8,622 nt of DNA from contig PCCJ01000041.1 of assembly GCA_002731665.1 (NCBI GenBank), forward strand, positions 1 to 8,622, read 5' to 3'. Positions 1 through 6,652 of this stretch are shown in pieces. How positions within the stretch are numbered: the stretch's first letter is position 1; each line of letters opens with the position of its first letter. Under the pieces are notes generated by a model. The model had not been told where the DNA came from. It saw nothing but the letters and a program-made list of their open reading frames with translations, and ran no database searches. A program made the position numbers and the translations under genes. Source of the DNA: Actinomycetota bacterium. GTDB lineage: Bacteria; Actinomycetota; Acidimicrobiia; Acidimicrobiales; Poriferisodaliceae.

Positions 1-1591
1 ATTTGCCATCCCGAACTTTAGACGGCCTTTCGTAGATAGCTAGACTATTGATCAGAAAATCAGCTTCATCCGAAGGGTTCGCTATCTTGATCTCCACACT
101 GTGATCACCCTGCTCTAAAGCGTATCTCCAGAACAAATAAAACCGCCTCTTAATATAGTTGGTAGGCAGCATAGCTTCCTCTACCAGCTTGCCGTCCACG
201 TAAAGCTGCGCCTCGACAACCTGCTGCTGCTTGCCTGTGGCTGCTACCGCTCCGATCACCGCAAAACCATTACCCTCAAACTCAAACGCATAGGACCCGT
301 CCACCTTCAAGGGCTTACTTTGAAAAGGATTACAATTTTGCGGATCATCGCTACCACTCCCAACGCACCGCTTTTCCTTTGGTTGGTGAAAAGGGAAAGA
401 CTCTTCAAAAGGAACGACGAACAGCTTTTGGGAAGGAATCGAGACCCGAGTCTCGTCAACAGAACCGCCAGCCCGCTCTATACTTTGCAACGCATGCCGG
501 TAGGACAAATCGTAAGCTTTGTTAAGAGAGATGGTCGTGTGCGCGAAATCAAGATTCTCAATTTTTGACAACCCTTGTTTCCAATAATCTGGGATCCCTT
601 GGTAACCGTATATCGTACCGAGAATTCCTGCCGCCGAAGCCGGGTTACAATCCGCGTCATCACCGGCCCTAGTCGCGATATCTATGGTCCTTGCAAAGTC
701 GCCGTCACCATAGAGCAAACCCAAGACGACCCAGGCCGCATTAATTTTTGCGTCGATATTAAAGGGGGCGAGAAGACCGATCGGGCCTAAGTCAGAGCTC
801 GACCATTTTTTATTTATTCCTTCCCAGGCAAACTTCCAGTCATCAGGGTTTTGCTCATGAAGTGCGATTACATCTGAAATGATTTGGTGAAAGTCGCTCT
901 CCTCCGGGATGACGGAGATCGCTTGCTCGACGATCTGCTCGATATCGTCAGTCGTAAAGGCCAGAGAATACATTACAGCGATAAAAACACCGCCATACCA
1001 GCCATCTCCATAATTCATGATATGACCGACCCTGTCGCTCACCTCAACAGCGGTCGACGGCAAACCCGGCGCCATAAGACCAATAAAGTCTGCTTCAATC
1101 TGAAAATCTATATCGTCTGCGGCCGGGTTGTTTATCCAATGACCAGATTCCGGAGGCGATAAACCATTCAACACATTATATCGAGCGACCTGATTGGCAA
1201 ACCAAAGAGCGTAACCCGCATTAGCAAAAGAACTTGCCAAGGATTCTGCTGAAGCGTCAAGGCCCTCATCTTCAAATACCTGCACAAAAGACAGATCCAT
1301 GTATATGTCATCGTAAATATTTGGTTTTTGAGTGAACATCTCAAACAGGTAATCTTCGTGCCAGGGCAACTCGTGATCGTCTGGGACCCGAACGCTGTTG
1401 AATTTAAACTCGACAGGAAAGCCGTAGGTCACCCCGATAGTCTGTGCCGCCCACGCTCCCCTTATCTTATCTTGCAGGGTCTCCCTCGATATCTCGACCG
1501 AATCCTGCGTCCATGCAGCGCCTGCCATCGACATCACACCACATATAATCGCACTCAACAAAACTCGTTTCGTACCCTCCCCAATAGGCAT
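1..1591 (-). CDS. Secreted ADP-ribosylglycohydrolase family protein (C-terminus beyond window)
   Basis: An open frame of 530 codons without a stop runs from ATG at 1591 to the left edge. The start is supported by AAGGGAG about 8 bases upstream. Residues 1-26 form a signal peptide (K8 and R9, a hydrophobic stretch, then AGAA), so the protein is probably exported to the periplasm or beyond. The ADP-ribosylglycohydrolase fold is recognised from IRGAWAAQTIGVTYG (43-57), the acidic DDIYMDLSF motif (94-102), DDIDFQIEADF (159-169), GHIMNYGDGWYGG (189-201) and AGDDADCNPASAAG (309-322). The last is the counterpart of the GDxDT metal-binding motif of DraG/ARH enzymes. From about residue 430 a beta-rich C-terminal domain follows, perhaps binding carbohydrate. 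Family members cleave N-glycosidic ADP-ribosyl bonds, but exported ones with this DDIYMDLSF variant have no substrate known to me. The gene is divergent from a ribose-type importer, which hints at ribosyl-compound degradation (inference). Family assignment is firm; substrate is unknown. Confidence 0.88.
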   Translation of the reverse strand, partial: MPIGEGTKRVLLSAIICGVMSMAGAAWTQDSVEISRETLQDKIRGAWAAQTIGVTYGFPVEFKFNSVRVPDDHELPWHEDYLFEMFTQKPNIYDDIYMDLSFVQVFEDEGLDASAESLASSFANAGYALWFANQVARYNVLNGLSPPESGHWINNPAADDIDFQIEADFIGLMAPGLPSTAVEVSDRVGHIMNYGDGWYGGVFIAVMYSLAFTTDDIEQIVEQAISVIPEESDFHQIISDVIALHEQNPDDWKFAWEGINKKWSSSDLGPIGLLAPFNIDAKINAAWVVLGLLYGDGDFARTIDIATRAGDDADCNPASAAGILGTIYGYQGIPDYWKQGLSKIENLDFAHTTISLNKAYDLSYRHALQSIERAGGSVDETRVSIPSQKLFVVPFEESFPFHQPKEKRCVGSGSDDPQNCNPFQSKPLKVDGSYAFEFEGNGFAVIGAVAATGKQQQVVEAQLYVDGKLVEEAMLPTNYIKRRFYLFWRYALEQGDHSVEIKIANPSDEADFLINSLAIYERPSKVRDGK

Positions 1592-1774
1592 TTCGCCGCT
1601 CCCTTATAACAATCAAGCAATAATACTGAAACCACTAAACAAAAAACAAAAATATTAACGACTCCTAGATCCCTATTGGATTTCTTACACTCTATTCATT
1701 CTAAGATGGTGTTTTGTGGAAGTAGATCAGACTCAAACATGATATTTTTGATAAATCCAATTTAGGGACCGATC
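1592..1774. promoter_or_regulatory. Divergent intergenic control region
   Basis: This AT-rich spacer separates two divergent start codons, so it must hold control signals for both the glycohydrolase and the importer operon. A 9-bp exact inverted repeat, ATTGGATTT at 1675-1683 and AAATCCAAT at 1753-1761, flanks 69 bases; it could be a pair of regulator half-sites or chance. A poor plus-strand promoter candidate is TTGTGG (1714-1719) with CATGAT (1738-1743), spacer 18. No regulator gene is present in the window, so the controlling protein is not identifiable here. Confidence 0.4.
1620..1649 (-). promoter_or_regulatory. Candidate sigma70-type promoter for the glycohydrolase gene
   Basis: Read on the minus strand, TTGTTT (1649-1644) is followed after 18 bases by TATTAT (1625-1620). 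The -10 matches the consensus at 5 of 6 bases and the -35 at 3 of 6. Transcription would begin near 1612, leaving a leader of about 20 bases that contains the ribosome binding site. It is the best candidate I see in the spacer, but AT-rich DNA gives such matches by chance. Confidence 0.33.
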
Positions 1775-2746
1775 GTGATACTCAGACAAACCATTATTCT
1801 AGCCGTCTTGGCCCTTGTCCTGGCAGCGTGCGGCGACGGTCAAATCCAAGAAGCCAATAAATCAGAAGACCGCAGCAGCGAAAAGCCGCGCATCGCACTG
1901 ATCATGAAATCGCTAGCCAACGAGTTCTTTGTATCGATGGCGGCCGGCGCCCGCGACCACAACGAAAAAAATACTGATGCCTACGAGTTAATCGTCAACG
2001 GCATCAAAACCGAAAGCGACTTGGCGCAGCAGGTCGCGCTAGTCGATCAAATGATCAGCGCCCAAGTCGACGCAATCGTAATCGCGCCTGCAGACTCTAA
2101 GGCGCTCGTCCCCGCCCTGTCTCGGGCAGACCAAGCCAGCATCATCGTCATCAACATAGACAATCGTCTAGAACCCAGCATCCTCAAAGACTACGGGTTG
2201 AATATTCCGTTCATAGGGCCCAGCAACCGGGAAGGCGCAGAGATGATCGGACGCTTTGCACTACAAAATCTAGAGGCGGGCACCGAGATCGCAGTGCTGG
2301 AAGGCATACCCTCGGCCTTCAATTCCATTGAGAGACGGGAGGGCTTCAAACAGGCAGCTCGCAAAGAAAAAATGAATGTGGTGACCGTCCAAAGCGGAGA
2401 TTGGGATCAGACTAAGGCCGCGCAGGTGACCGCAGGCATCCTCTCTCAATTTCCGAATCTGGGCGCGATTCTCGCCGCCAACGATAACATGGCCATCGGA
2501 GCGGCATCAGCGATCGGCATGGCGGGGCAGACAGGAAAAATCACGGTCGCCGGATTCGATAACATTGACGCTATCCACCAACTGATCCTAGACAACAAAG
2601 TCATCGGCACCGTGGACCAGTTTGGTGACCAGCTAGCGGTCTTTGGTATCGAATACGCCATCGAAGCACTGACAACCGGTCAATCTCAACAAGACAAACA
2701 GACGCCCTTGGAACTGATCACAAAAGAAACTCTGGAAAACGGTTAG
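1775..2746 (+). CDS. Sugar ABC transporter substrate-binding lipoprotein (RbsB-like)
   Basis: This is the 323-residue binding component of a sugar importer. The start is GTG at 1775, supported by AGGGA at 1764-1768 and by the signal sequence beginning there. Residues 1-18 form a lipoprotein signal with lipobox LAAC, so Cys19 would be lipidated and the protein tethered in the periplasm. The rest is a periplasmic-binding-protein type 1 fold. Ribose-binding-protein landmarks, recalled from the E. coli protein, are kept: NEFF (49-52), D129 in NIDN, RREG (187-190), ND (236-237), D262 in GFDN, and Q282 in VDQ. The 20-residue spacing between D262 and Q282 matches D215/Q235 of E. coli RbsB. A pentose or similar monosaccharide is therefore likely, though exact specificity is inferred. 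The stop is 15 bases before the ATPase gene, consistent with one operon. Confidence 0.9.
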   Translation: MILRQTIILAVLALVLAACGDGQIQEANKSEDRSSEKPRIALIMKSLANEFFVSMAAGARDHNEKNTDAYELIVNGIKTESDLAQQVALVDQMISAQVDAIVIAPADSKALVPALSRADQASIIVINIDNRLEPSILKDYGLNIPFIGPSNREGAEMIGRFALQNLEAGTEIAVLEGIPSAFNSIERREGFKQAARKEKMNVVTVQSGDWDQTKAAQVTAGILSQFPNLGAILAANDNMAIGAASAIGMAGQTGKITVAGFDNIDAIHQLILDNKVIGTVDQFGDQLAVFGIEYAIEALTTGQSQQDKQTPLELITKETLENG

Positions 2747-2761
2747 CCGTAGATACACTAA

Positions 2762-4312
2762 ATGTCAGAACCGATAGCTGTAAGTAACATTCACAAGAGC
2801 TTCGCATCAAAAGTATTAAACGGCGTCAGCTTTGCCATCAAAAAAGGTTCAATACACGGCCTGGTCGGAGAAAATGGGGCCGGCAAGACCACGCTCATAA
2901 GAATCCTGAGCGGATTACTTGAGGCAGACACAGGAACCCTCGAACTATCGGGCATCAACTTTTGGCCTCGATCGAGGAGACAAGCGCTGGACAGCGGTAT
3001 CGCGCTAGTTTCACAGGAACTGAGCCTGATCGATACGCTGTCCGTGGCAGATAATATCGTCATCAGCTCGCTTCCCCCCAGATCCTTTAAACTAAATCGA
3101 AAGTCGACCCTCAGGCGCGCTGAAGCTCTACTCGATCAGGTCGGCTTAAATCAAATAAATCCATCAGACAAGCTTTCCTCATTAGCTTTAGGAGAAAAAC
3201 AGCTTGTTGAGTTTGCCAAGGCCCTTGCGACGGCCAAAGACAAACAAAAACTTCTGATCCTGGATGAGCCCACCTCCGCTTTATCCGCGACACAAGTAGA
3301 TCGGATGCACAACATAATCAGTGAAAAAGCCCAGTCAGGAGCTAGCATTCTCTATGTCTCCCACAACTTAGAGCACATCCTAAAAATGTGCGACCAAATC
3401 ACAGTACTCAAAGACGGCCGAGTAGTATTATCGGAAGACAACGACTCTCTAACCGAATCCAAGTTAGTCTCGGCCATGTCAGGTTCAACCTTCCAACAAT
3501 CCGGTGAACGGGTCGAAAAAACGATCGGTCCTCCTATTCTAAAAATAACCAGTGTATCGAGTGACGAGTTCCCAAACCCGATCTCCCTCGACTTATATCA
3601 AGGCGAGATTTTGGGTATCGCGGGCCTAAGCGGTAGCGGCCGAACAGAGCTCTTGCGCACTATTTTTGGTTTGACGGAAAATCGATCTGGCGAGGTAGTC
3701 CTGAAGAAGGAGGGCCAAGATGTTTCCATTGAAGATGCCAGCGTTGCCGTGGCCGAGGGCCTAGCAATGATTCCAGAAGATCGAAGCCGCCAGGGCATAC
3801 TGTCCAGGCGCCCGCTAACACTCAACACGCTCATTTCTGGGATGGCAAAATCACATTCTTTATTTTCAAGGTTGCTCCCAAAAAACGAACATGAAAAAAC
3901 TCGAAGCCTACTCAATAAATTGAACGTCAAATTCGAAAAGCCCTCTCAAAAAATTGATGAGCTCAGCGGGGGCAACCAACAAAAAATGCTGGTGGCGAGA
4001 TGGCTAAACACGGACGCTCGGGTTTGGCTTTTAGATGAGCCAACCCGCGGAGTAGATGTCGGATCGAAAGTTTCCCTTCACAACCAACTTAAGGAACTCG
4101 CAGGGACAGGCAAAGCTATGATCGTCGCCTCCAGCGACTTGGACGAGTTGATGAAAATCTGCGATCGGATCCTGGTCCTATCGAAAAAAAAGTTCACATC
4201 TATGTTACACCCCGACCAGTGGAGTAAACGCAAGATCCTCGACGCCGCGTTCAATCTATTGGAAAAAAGTGAGCACCAATCCGTGGGCACCAATATGACA
4301 AAGACCAATTGA
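2762..4312 (+). CDS. Sugar ABC transporter ATP-binding protein (RbsA/MglA-like, two ABC domains)
   Basis: This 516-residue protein carries two fused ATPase domains, as is usual for carbohydrate importers of the RbsA/XylG/MglA group, and would power uptake from the inner face of the membrane. Domain 1 has Walker A GENGAGKT (36-43), Q-loop SQE (84-86), a signature region LALGEKQ (141-147), Walker B LLILDEP (164-170) and switch His201. Domain 2 has the family-typical degenerate Walker A GLSGSGRT (288-295, Arg in place of Lys), IPEDRSRQG (337-345), an intact signature LSGGNQQK (401-408) and VWLLDEPTRGVD (421-432). The first signature departs from the common LSxGxxQ form, starting LA rather than LS. 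No clear ribosome binding site precedes ATG 2762, so translation may depend on the upstream gene. The stop lies one base before the permease start codon. Confidence 0.95.
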   Translation: MSEPIAVSNIHKSFASKVLNGVSFAIKKGSIHGLVGENGAGKTTLIRILSGLLEADTGTLELSGINFWPRSRRQALDSGIALVSQELSLIDTLSVADNIVISSLPPRSFKLNRKSTLRRAEALLDQVGLNQINPSDKLSSLALGEKQLVEFAKALATAKDKQKLLILDEPTSALSATQVDRMHNIISEKAQSGASILYVSHNLEHILKMCDQITVLKDGRVVLSEDNDSLTESKLVSAMSGSTFQQSGERVEKTIGPPILKITSVSSDEFPNPISLDLYQGEILGIAGLSGSGRTELLRTIFGLTENRSGEVVLKKEGQDVSIEDASVAVAEGLAMIPEDRSRQGILSRRPLTLNTLISGMAKSHSLFSRLLPKNEHEKTRSLLNKLNVKFEKPSQKIDELSGGNQQKMLVARWLNTDARVWLLDEPTRGVDVGSKVSLHNQLKELAGTGKAMIVASSDLDELMKICDRILVLSKKKFTSMLHPDQWSKRKILDAAFNLLEKSEHQSVGTNMTKTN

Positions 4313-4313
4313 T

Positions 4314-5273
4314 ATGGCGGAACTTACCGATAAATTTAAATTCATCCTCAATATCAAAGACAAATTCGAAGAAGTTTTCATACTGTTAGCGCTTCTTCTT
4401 TTGATCGCTGTTTTTGGATTAGCAGCCGATAATTTTCTATCGTCCACGACTTTATTTTCTATTTTATCGCAGTTACCCGCGCTCACCGTTATAACAATAG
4501 GAATGACTTTGGTCCTAATCGGCGGCGGTATCGACCTGTCCGTTGGATCAGTCGCCGCACTTAGCGGTGCGGTCGTCGGCTTCGCTGCGAGCTCACTCGA
4601 AGCGCCCCTAATATTAGCTGGTATTCTAGCCGTAGCGGCCGCAGGTTTGGCTGGATTTGTTAACGGCATATTGGGCAGCCATTTAAAACTGCCTGTTTTC
4701 ATCGTGACCCTTGGGATGCTGGAAGCTGCAAGAGGAGCAGCATATTTAATTAGCGACTCGCAAACTGTCTACATCGGCCCGAGCATCCAGGCATTTGCTT
4801 TACCTATCGACGGACTGGGACTATCGTCTTCGTTTCTTGTGGCCATAACCTTGGTTATCTTGGCTCACTTTGCTGTTACTCGGACCGTTTTCGGTCAATT
4901 TCTGATTGCGATCGGAACCAACGAGCAGGCAGCCAGAATATCTGGTATCAAGCCCGAACCGATTCTCGCAAGCGCCCTGGTTATCTCGGGTGTCTTGGCC
5001 GGACTAGGAGGTGTGATGAACACCGCCTATCTCGGCGCTGCAGACCCAAATGCGGCTTTGGGCCTGGAGCTATCAGCCATCGCGGCGGCTGTGATAGGCG
5101 GAACCAGTTTAATGGGCGGGCGCGGTTCCATAGTCGGAGCTTTTTTGGGGGTTTTGATAATCTGTGTTCTCCAAAACGGACTCGCCCAGCTGGGCGTGTC
5201 CGAGCCTTTTAAACGTTTGATGACCGGGTTGGTGATCATTCTGGCCGTATTGTTAGATAAATGGCGCGATTGA
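4314..5273 (+). CDS. Sugar ABC transporter permease (RbsC-like)
   Basis: This 319-residue inner-membrane protein is the channel subunit of the importer (BPD_transp_2 family). The first hydrophobic segment is at about 21-38, and several more follow to the C-terminus. Family landmarks include GMTLVLIGGGIDLSVGSVAA (63-82), PVFIVTLGMLEAARG (127-141), the cytoplasmic loop GTNEQAARISGI (201-212), which is the likely ATPase contact, and AAAVIGGTSLMGGRGS (257-272). Length is normal for the family. The ATG begins one base after the stop of the ATPase gene and has no obvious ribosome binding site of its own, so the two are probably translationally coupled. Only one permease gene is present, which would form a homodimer as in ribose importers. 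No sugar kinase follows. Confidence 0.95.
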   Translation: MAELTDKFKFILNIKDKFEEVFILLALLLLIAVFGLAADNFLSSTTLFSILSQLPALTVITIGMTLVLIGGGIDLSVGSVAALSGAVVGFAASSLEAPLILAGILAVAAAGLAGFVNGILGSHLKLPVFIVTLGMLEAARGAAYLISDSQTVYIGPSIQAFALPIDGLGLSSSFLVAITLVILAHFAVTRTVFGQFLIAIGTNEQAARISGIKPEPILASALVISGVLAGLGGVMNTAYLGAADPNAALGLELSAIAAAVIGGTSLMGGRGSIVGAFLGVLIICVLQNGLAQLGVSEPFKRLMTGLVIILAVLLDKWRD

Positions 5274-5486
5274 GCGGATGGGCGAGCACAATCAAGAAAT
5301 CATCTCGGAACTATCGGAAGAATAAATCCAAAACACGAAGGCCATATAAAAACGCGGTTCCCTCTCCCGCATCATGAATTGATTTATAGAGAAAACCCGT
5401 CAGACTAAAAGGCACTTCGCAAACGGATTTTCACTCCGCAAAAGGCAGAATAGCGGCGAAGCGAGTCGACTAGTTCATGGTTATTT

Positions 5487-5493
5487 GGGAGGA
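5487..5493 (+). promoter_or_regulatory. Strong ribosome binding site of the aldo/keto reductase
   Basis: GGGAGGA lies 5 bases before ATG 5499 and is the strongest Shine-Dalgarno match in the window; it fixes the start codon. The 213 bases before it (5274-5486) hold no open frame I would call a gene. They contain only short alternative inverted repeats and no convincing terminator or promoter. Confidence 0.75.
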
Positions 5494-5498
5494 CAAGT

Positions 5499-6518
5499 AT
5501 GAAACGCATAAAACTGGGCGGGCCAGATGGGCTCGAGGTATCGCAATGCGGCATGGGGGTCATGAGCATCACGGCCTTCTACGGTGATCCTATCCCCGAC
5601 GATGAGGCGATCCACCTAATCGGTGAGGCCGTCGATGCCGGCTGCACCTTCTTTGATACGGCAGAGGCCTACGTGGCAGAAGACCCGATAACGAAAAAGC
5701 TCCTCTGGAATGAAGAGATCATGGGCAAAGCAGCCGCAAACATTGGGCGCGAGCGCATAGAGATCGGGACAAAGTTTGGAGGAAGGTCTGCCATGACCGG
5801 CCCCGCAAAGGGCGAGCACATGAGAGGAGCCTGTCACGCTGCGCTAAAACGACTCCAAACCGATCATATAGACATGTACTACTTGCACCGTGTCGATCCT
5901 AACGTACCGATCGAGGAAACGGTCGCGACGATGGCCGATCTCGTTCTAGAAGGCTCCGTGAGGTACATCGGTCTTAGTGAAGCCTCTCCAGAGGTGATCC
6001 GGCGAGCCCAAGCCGTCCACCCGATCGCCTGCGTACAACAAGAGTGGTCTTTGTATACCAGGGACCTCGAAGAGGATATCGTCCCTGTCTGCCGAGAATT
6101 AGGTATCGGGATCGTGCCTTACTCTCCTCTGGGGCGGGGCTTTCTGAGCGACGATATGACCGCGCCGTCTAACGACGCCAGACAAATGTTTCCGCGTTTG
6201 AAAGGAGAGGCCTTCGAAGCAAACAAATTGCTGCGTAAAACAGTGGAAAAGATTGCAAAAGAAAAGGGGTGTCACACAGCTCAACTCGCGCTGGCCTGGC
6301 TATGGGCGCAAGGAGAAAGACTGGGCGTCGACGTTGTGCCGATCCCAGGGACAACCAAAGTCCGAAACATCCAGAGTAACTGCAGCGCGGTAGACATTAA
6401 CATCTCCGATTCGGAATTCTCAGAACTCTCCAGCGCCTTTGATCAAGTCGTCGGAGAGCGAGGTTTTAAAGAATACATGAGCAGCACCTATCGGATCACG
6501 GAAAATGCTAAATCGTAG
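5499..6518 (+). CDS. NAD(P)H-dependent aldo/keto reductase
   Basis: This 339-residue cytoplasmic oxidoreductase of the aldo/keto reductase superfamily resembles the single-domain reductases of the AKR13/YakC type, which interconvert carbonyls and alcohols with NADPH. The catalytic tetrad is complete: D53 in FFDTAEAY, Y58, K92 in GTKFGG and H130 in YYLHRVDP. Other family signatures are VRYIGLSEAS (154-163), VQQEWSLYTRD (179-189), GIVPYSPLGRGFL (204-216) and the nucleotide-binding segment IPGTTKVRNIQSN (282-294). The start is fixed by GGGAGGA. The gene lies 225 bases after the permease and 134 bases before the selenoprotein, on the same strand, so it may be expressed with either neighbour or alone. 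A sugar or sugar-derived carbonyl would fit the transporter context, but the substrate cannot be read from the sequence. Confidence 0.93.
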   Translation: MKRIKLGGPDGLEVSQCGMGVMSITAFYGDPIPDDEAIHLIGEAVDAGCTFFDTAEAYVAEDPITKKLLWNEEIMGKAAANIGRERIEIGTKFGGRSAMTGPAKGEHMRGACHAALKRLQTDHIDMYYLHRVDPNVPIEETVATMADLVLEGSVRYIGLSEASPEVIRRAQAVHPIACVQQEWSLYTRDLEEDIVPVCRELGIGIVPYSPLGRGFLSDDMTAPSNDARQMFPRLKGEAFEANKLLRKTVEKIAKEKGCHTAQLALAWLWAQGERLGVDVVPIPGTTKVRNIQSNCSAVDINISDSEFSELSSAFDQVVGERGFKEYMSSTYRITENAKS

Positions 6519-6537
6519 ACGACAGCTAAACCGGCAG

Positions 6538-6562
6538 GATCAGAAGACCGCCAACTCTGATC
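6538..6562 (+). terminator. Intergenic hairpin, possible weak terminator or processing site
   Basis: GATCAGA (6538-6544) and TCTGATC (6556-6562) form a perfect 7-bp stem around an 11-base loop, about 20 bases after the aldo/keto reductase stop. The T-rich stretch that follows (TATTTT at 6571-6576) begins 8 bases downstream and is short, so this is not a classic intrinsic terminator. It may weaken readthrough into, or stabilise the message next to, the selenoprotein gene. Confidence 0.3.
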
Positions 6563-6642
6563 AACTGAAATATTTTCTGGACCTAAAAAAGACAGATATT
6601 TGAATTAGCCTCCTTGCAAATAAACAACAACCTAACAACAGC

Positions 6643-6646
6643 GGAG
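6643..6646 (+). promoter_or_regulatory. Ribosome binding site deciding the selenoprotein start
   Basis: GGAG lies 6 bases before TTG at 6653. The upstream in-frame TTG at 6614 has no such site, so 6653 is the preferred start. ATG at 6665, also in frame and preceded by a weaker GGA at 6658-6660, is the main alternative. Confidence 0.5.
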
Positions 6647-6652
6647 AAAAAA

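Noticed and set aside
320..1609. Several plus-strand open frames of 70-93 codons
   Set aside because: They lie opposite the continuous minus-strand glycohydrolase frame, show no family resemblance and lack ribosome binding sites.
3598..3930. 110-codon minus-strand open frame
   Set aside because: It is antisense to the second ATPase domain and has no recognisable domain.
4256..4702. 148-codon minus-strand open frame
   Set aside because: It is antisense to the end of the ATPase gene and the start of the permease gene, both of which have clear family motifs; its composition is that of a shadow frame.
5415..5461. Inverted repeat CTTCGC/GCGAAG with inner CGGA/TCCG and CCGC/GCGG pairings
   Set aside because: The pairings compete with one another, stems are 4-6 bp with long loops, and no T-tract follows, so neither a terminator nor a riboswitch can be supported.
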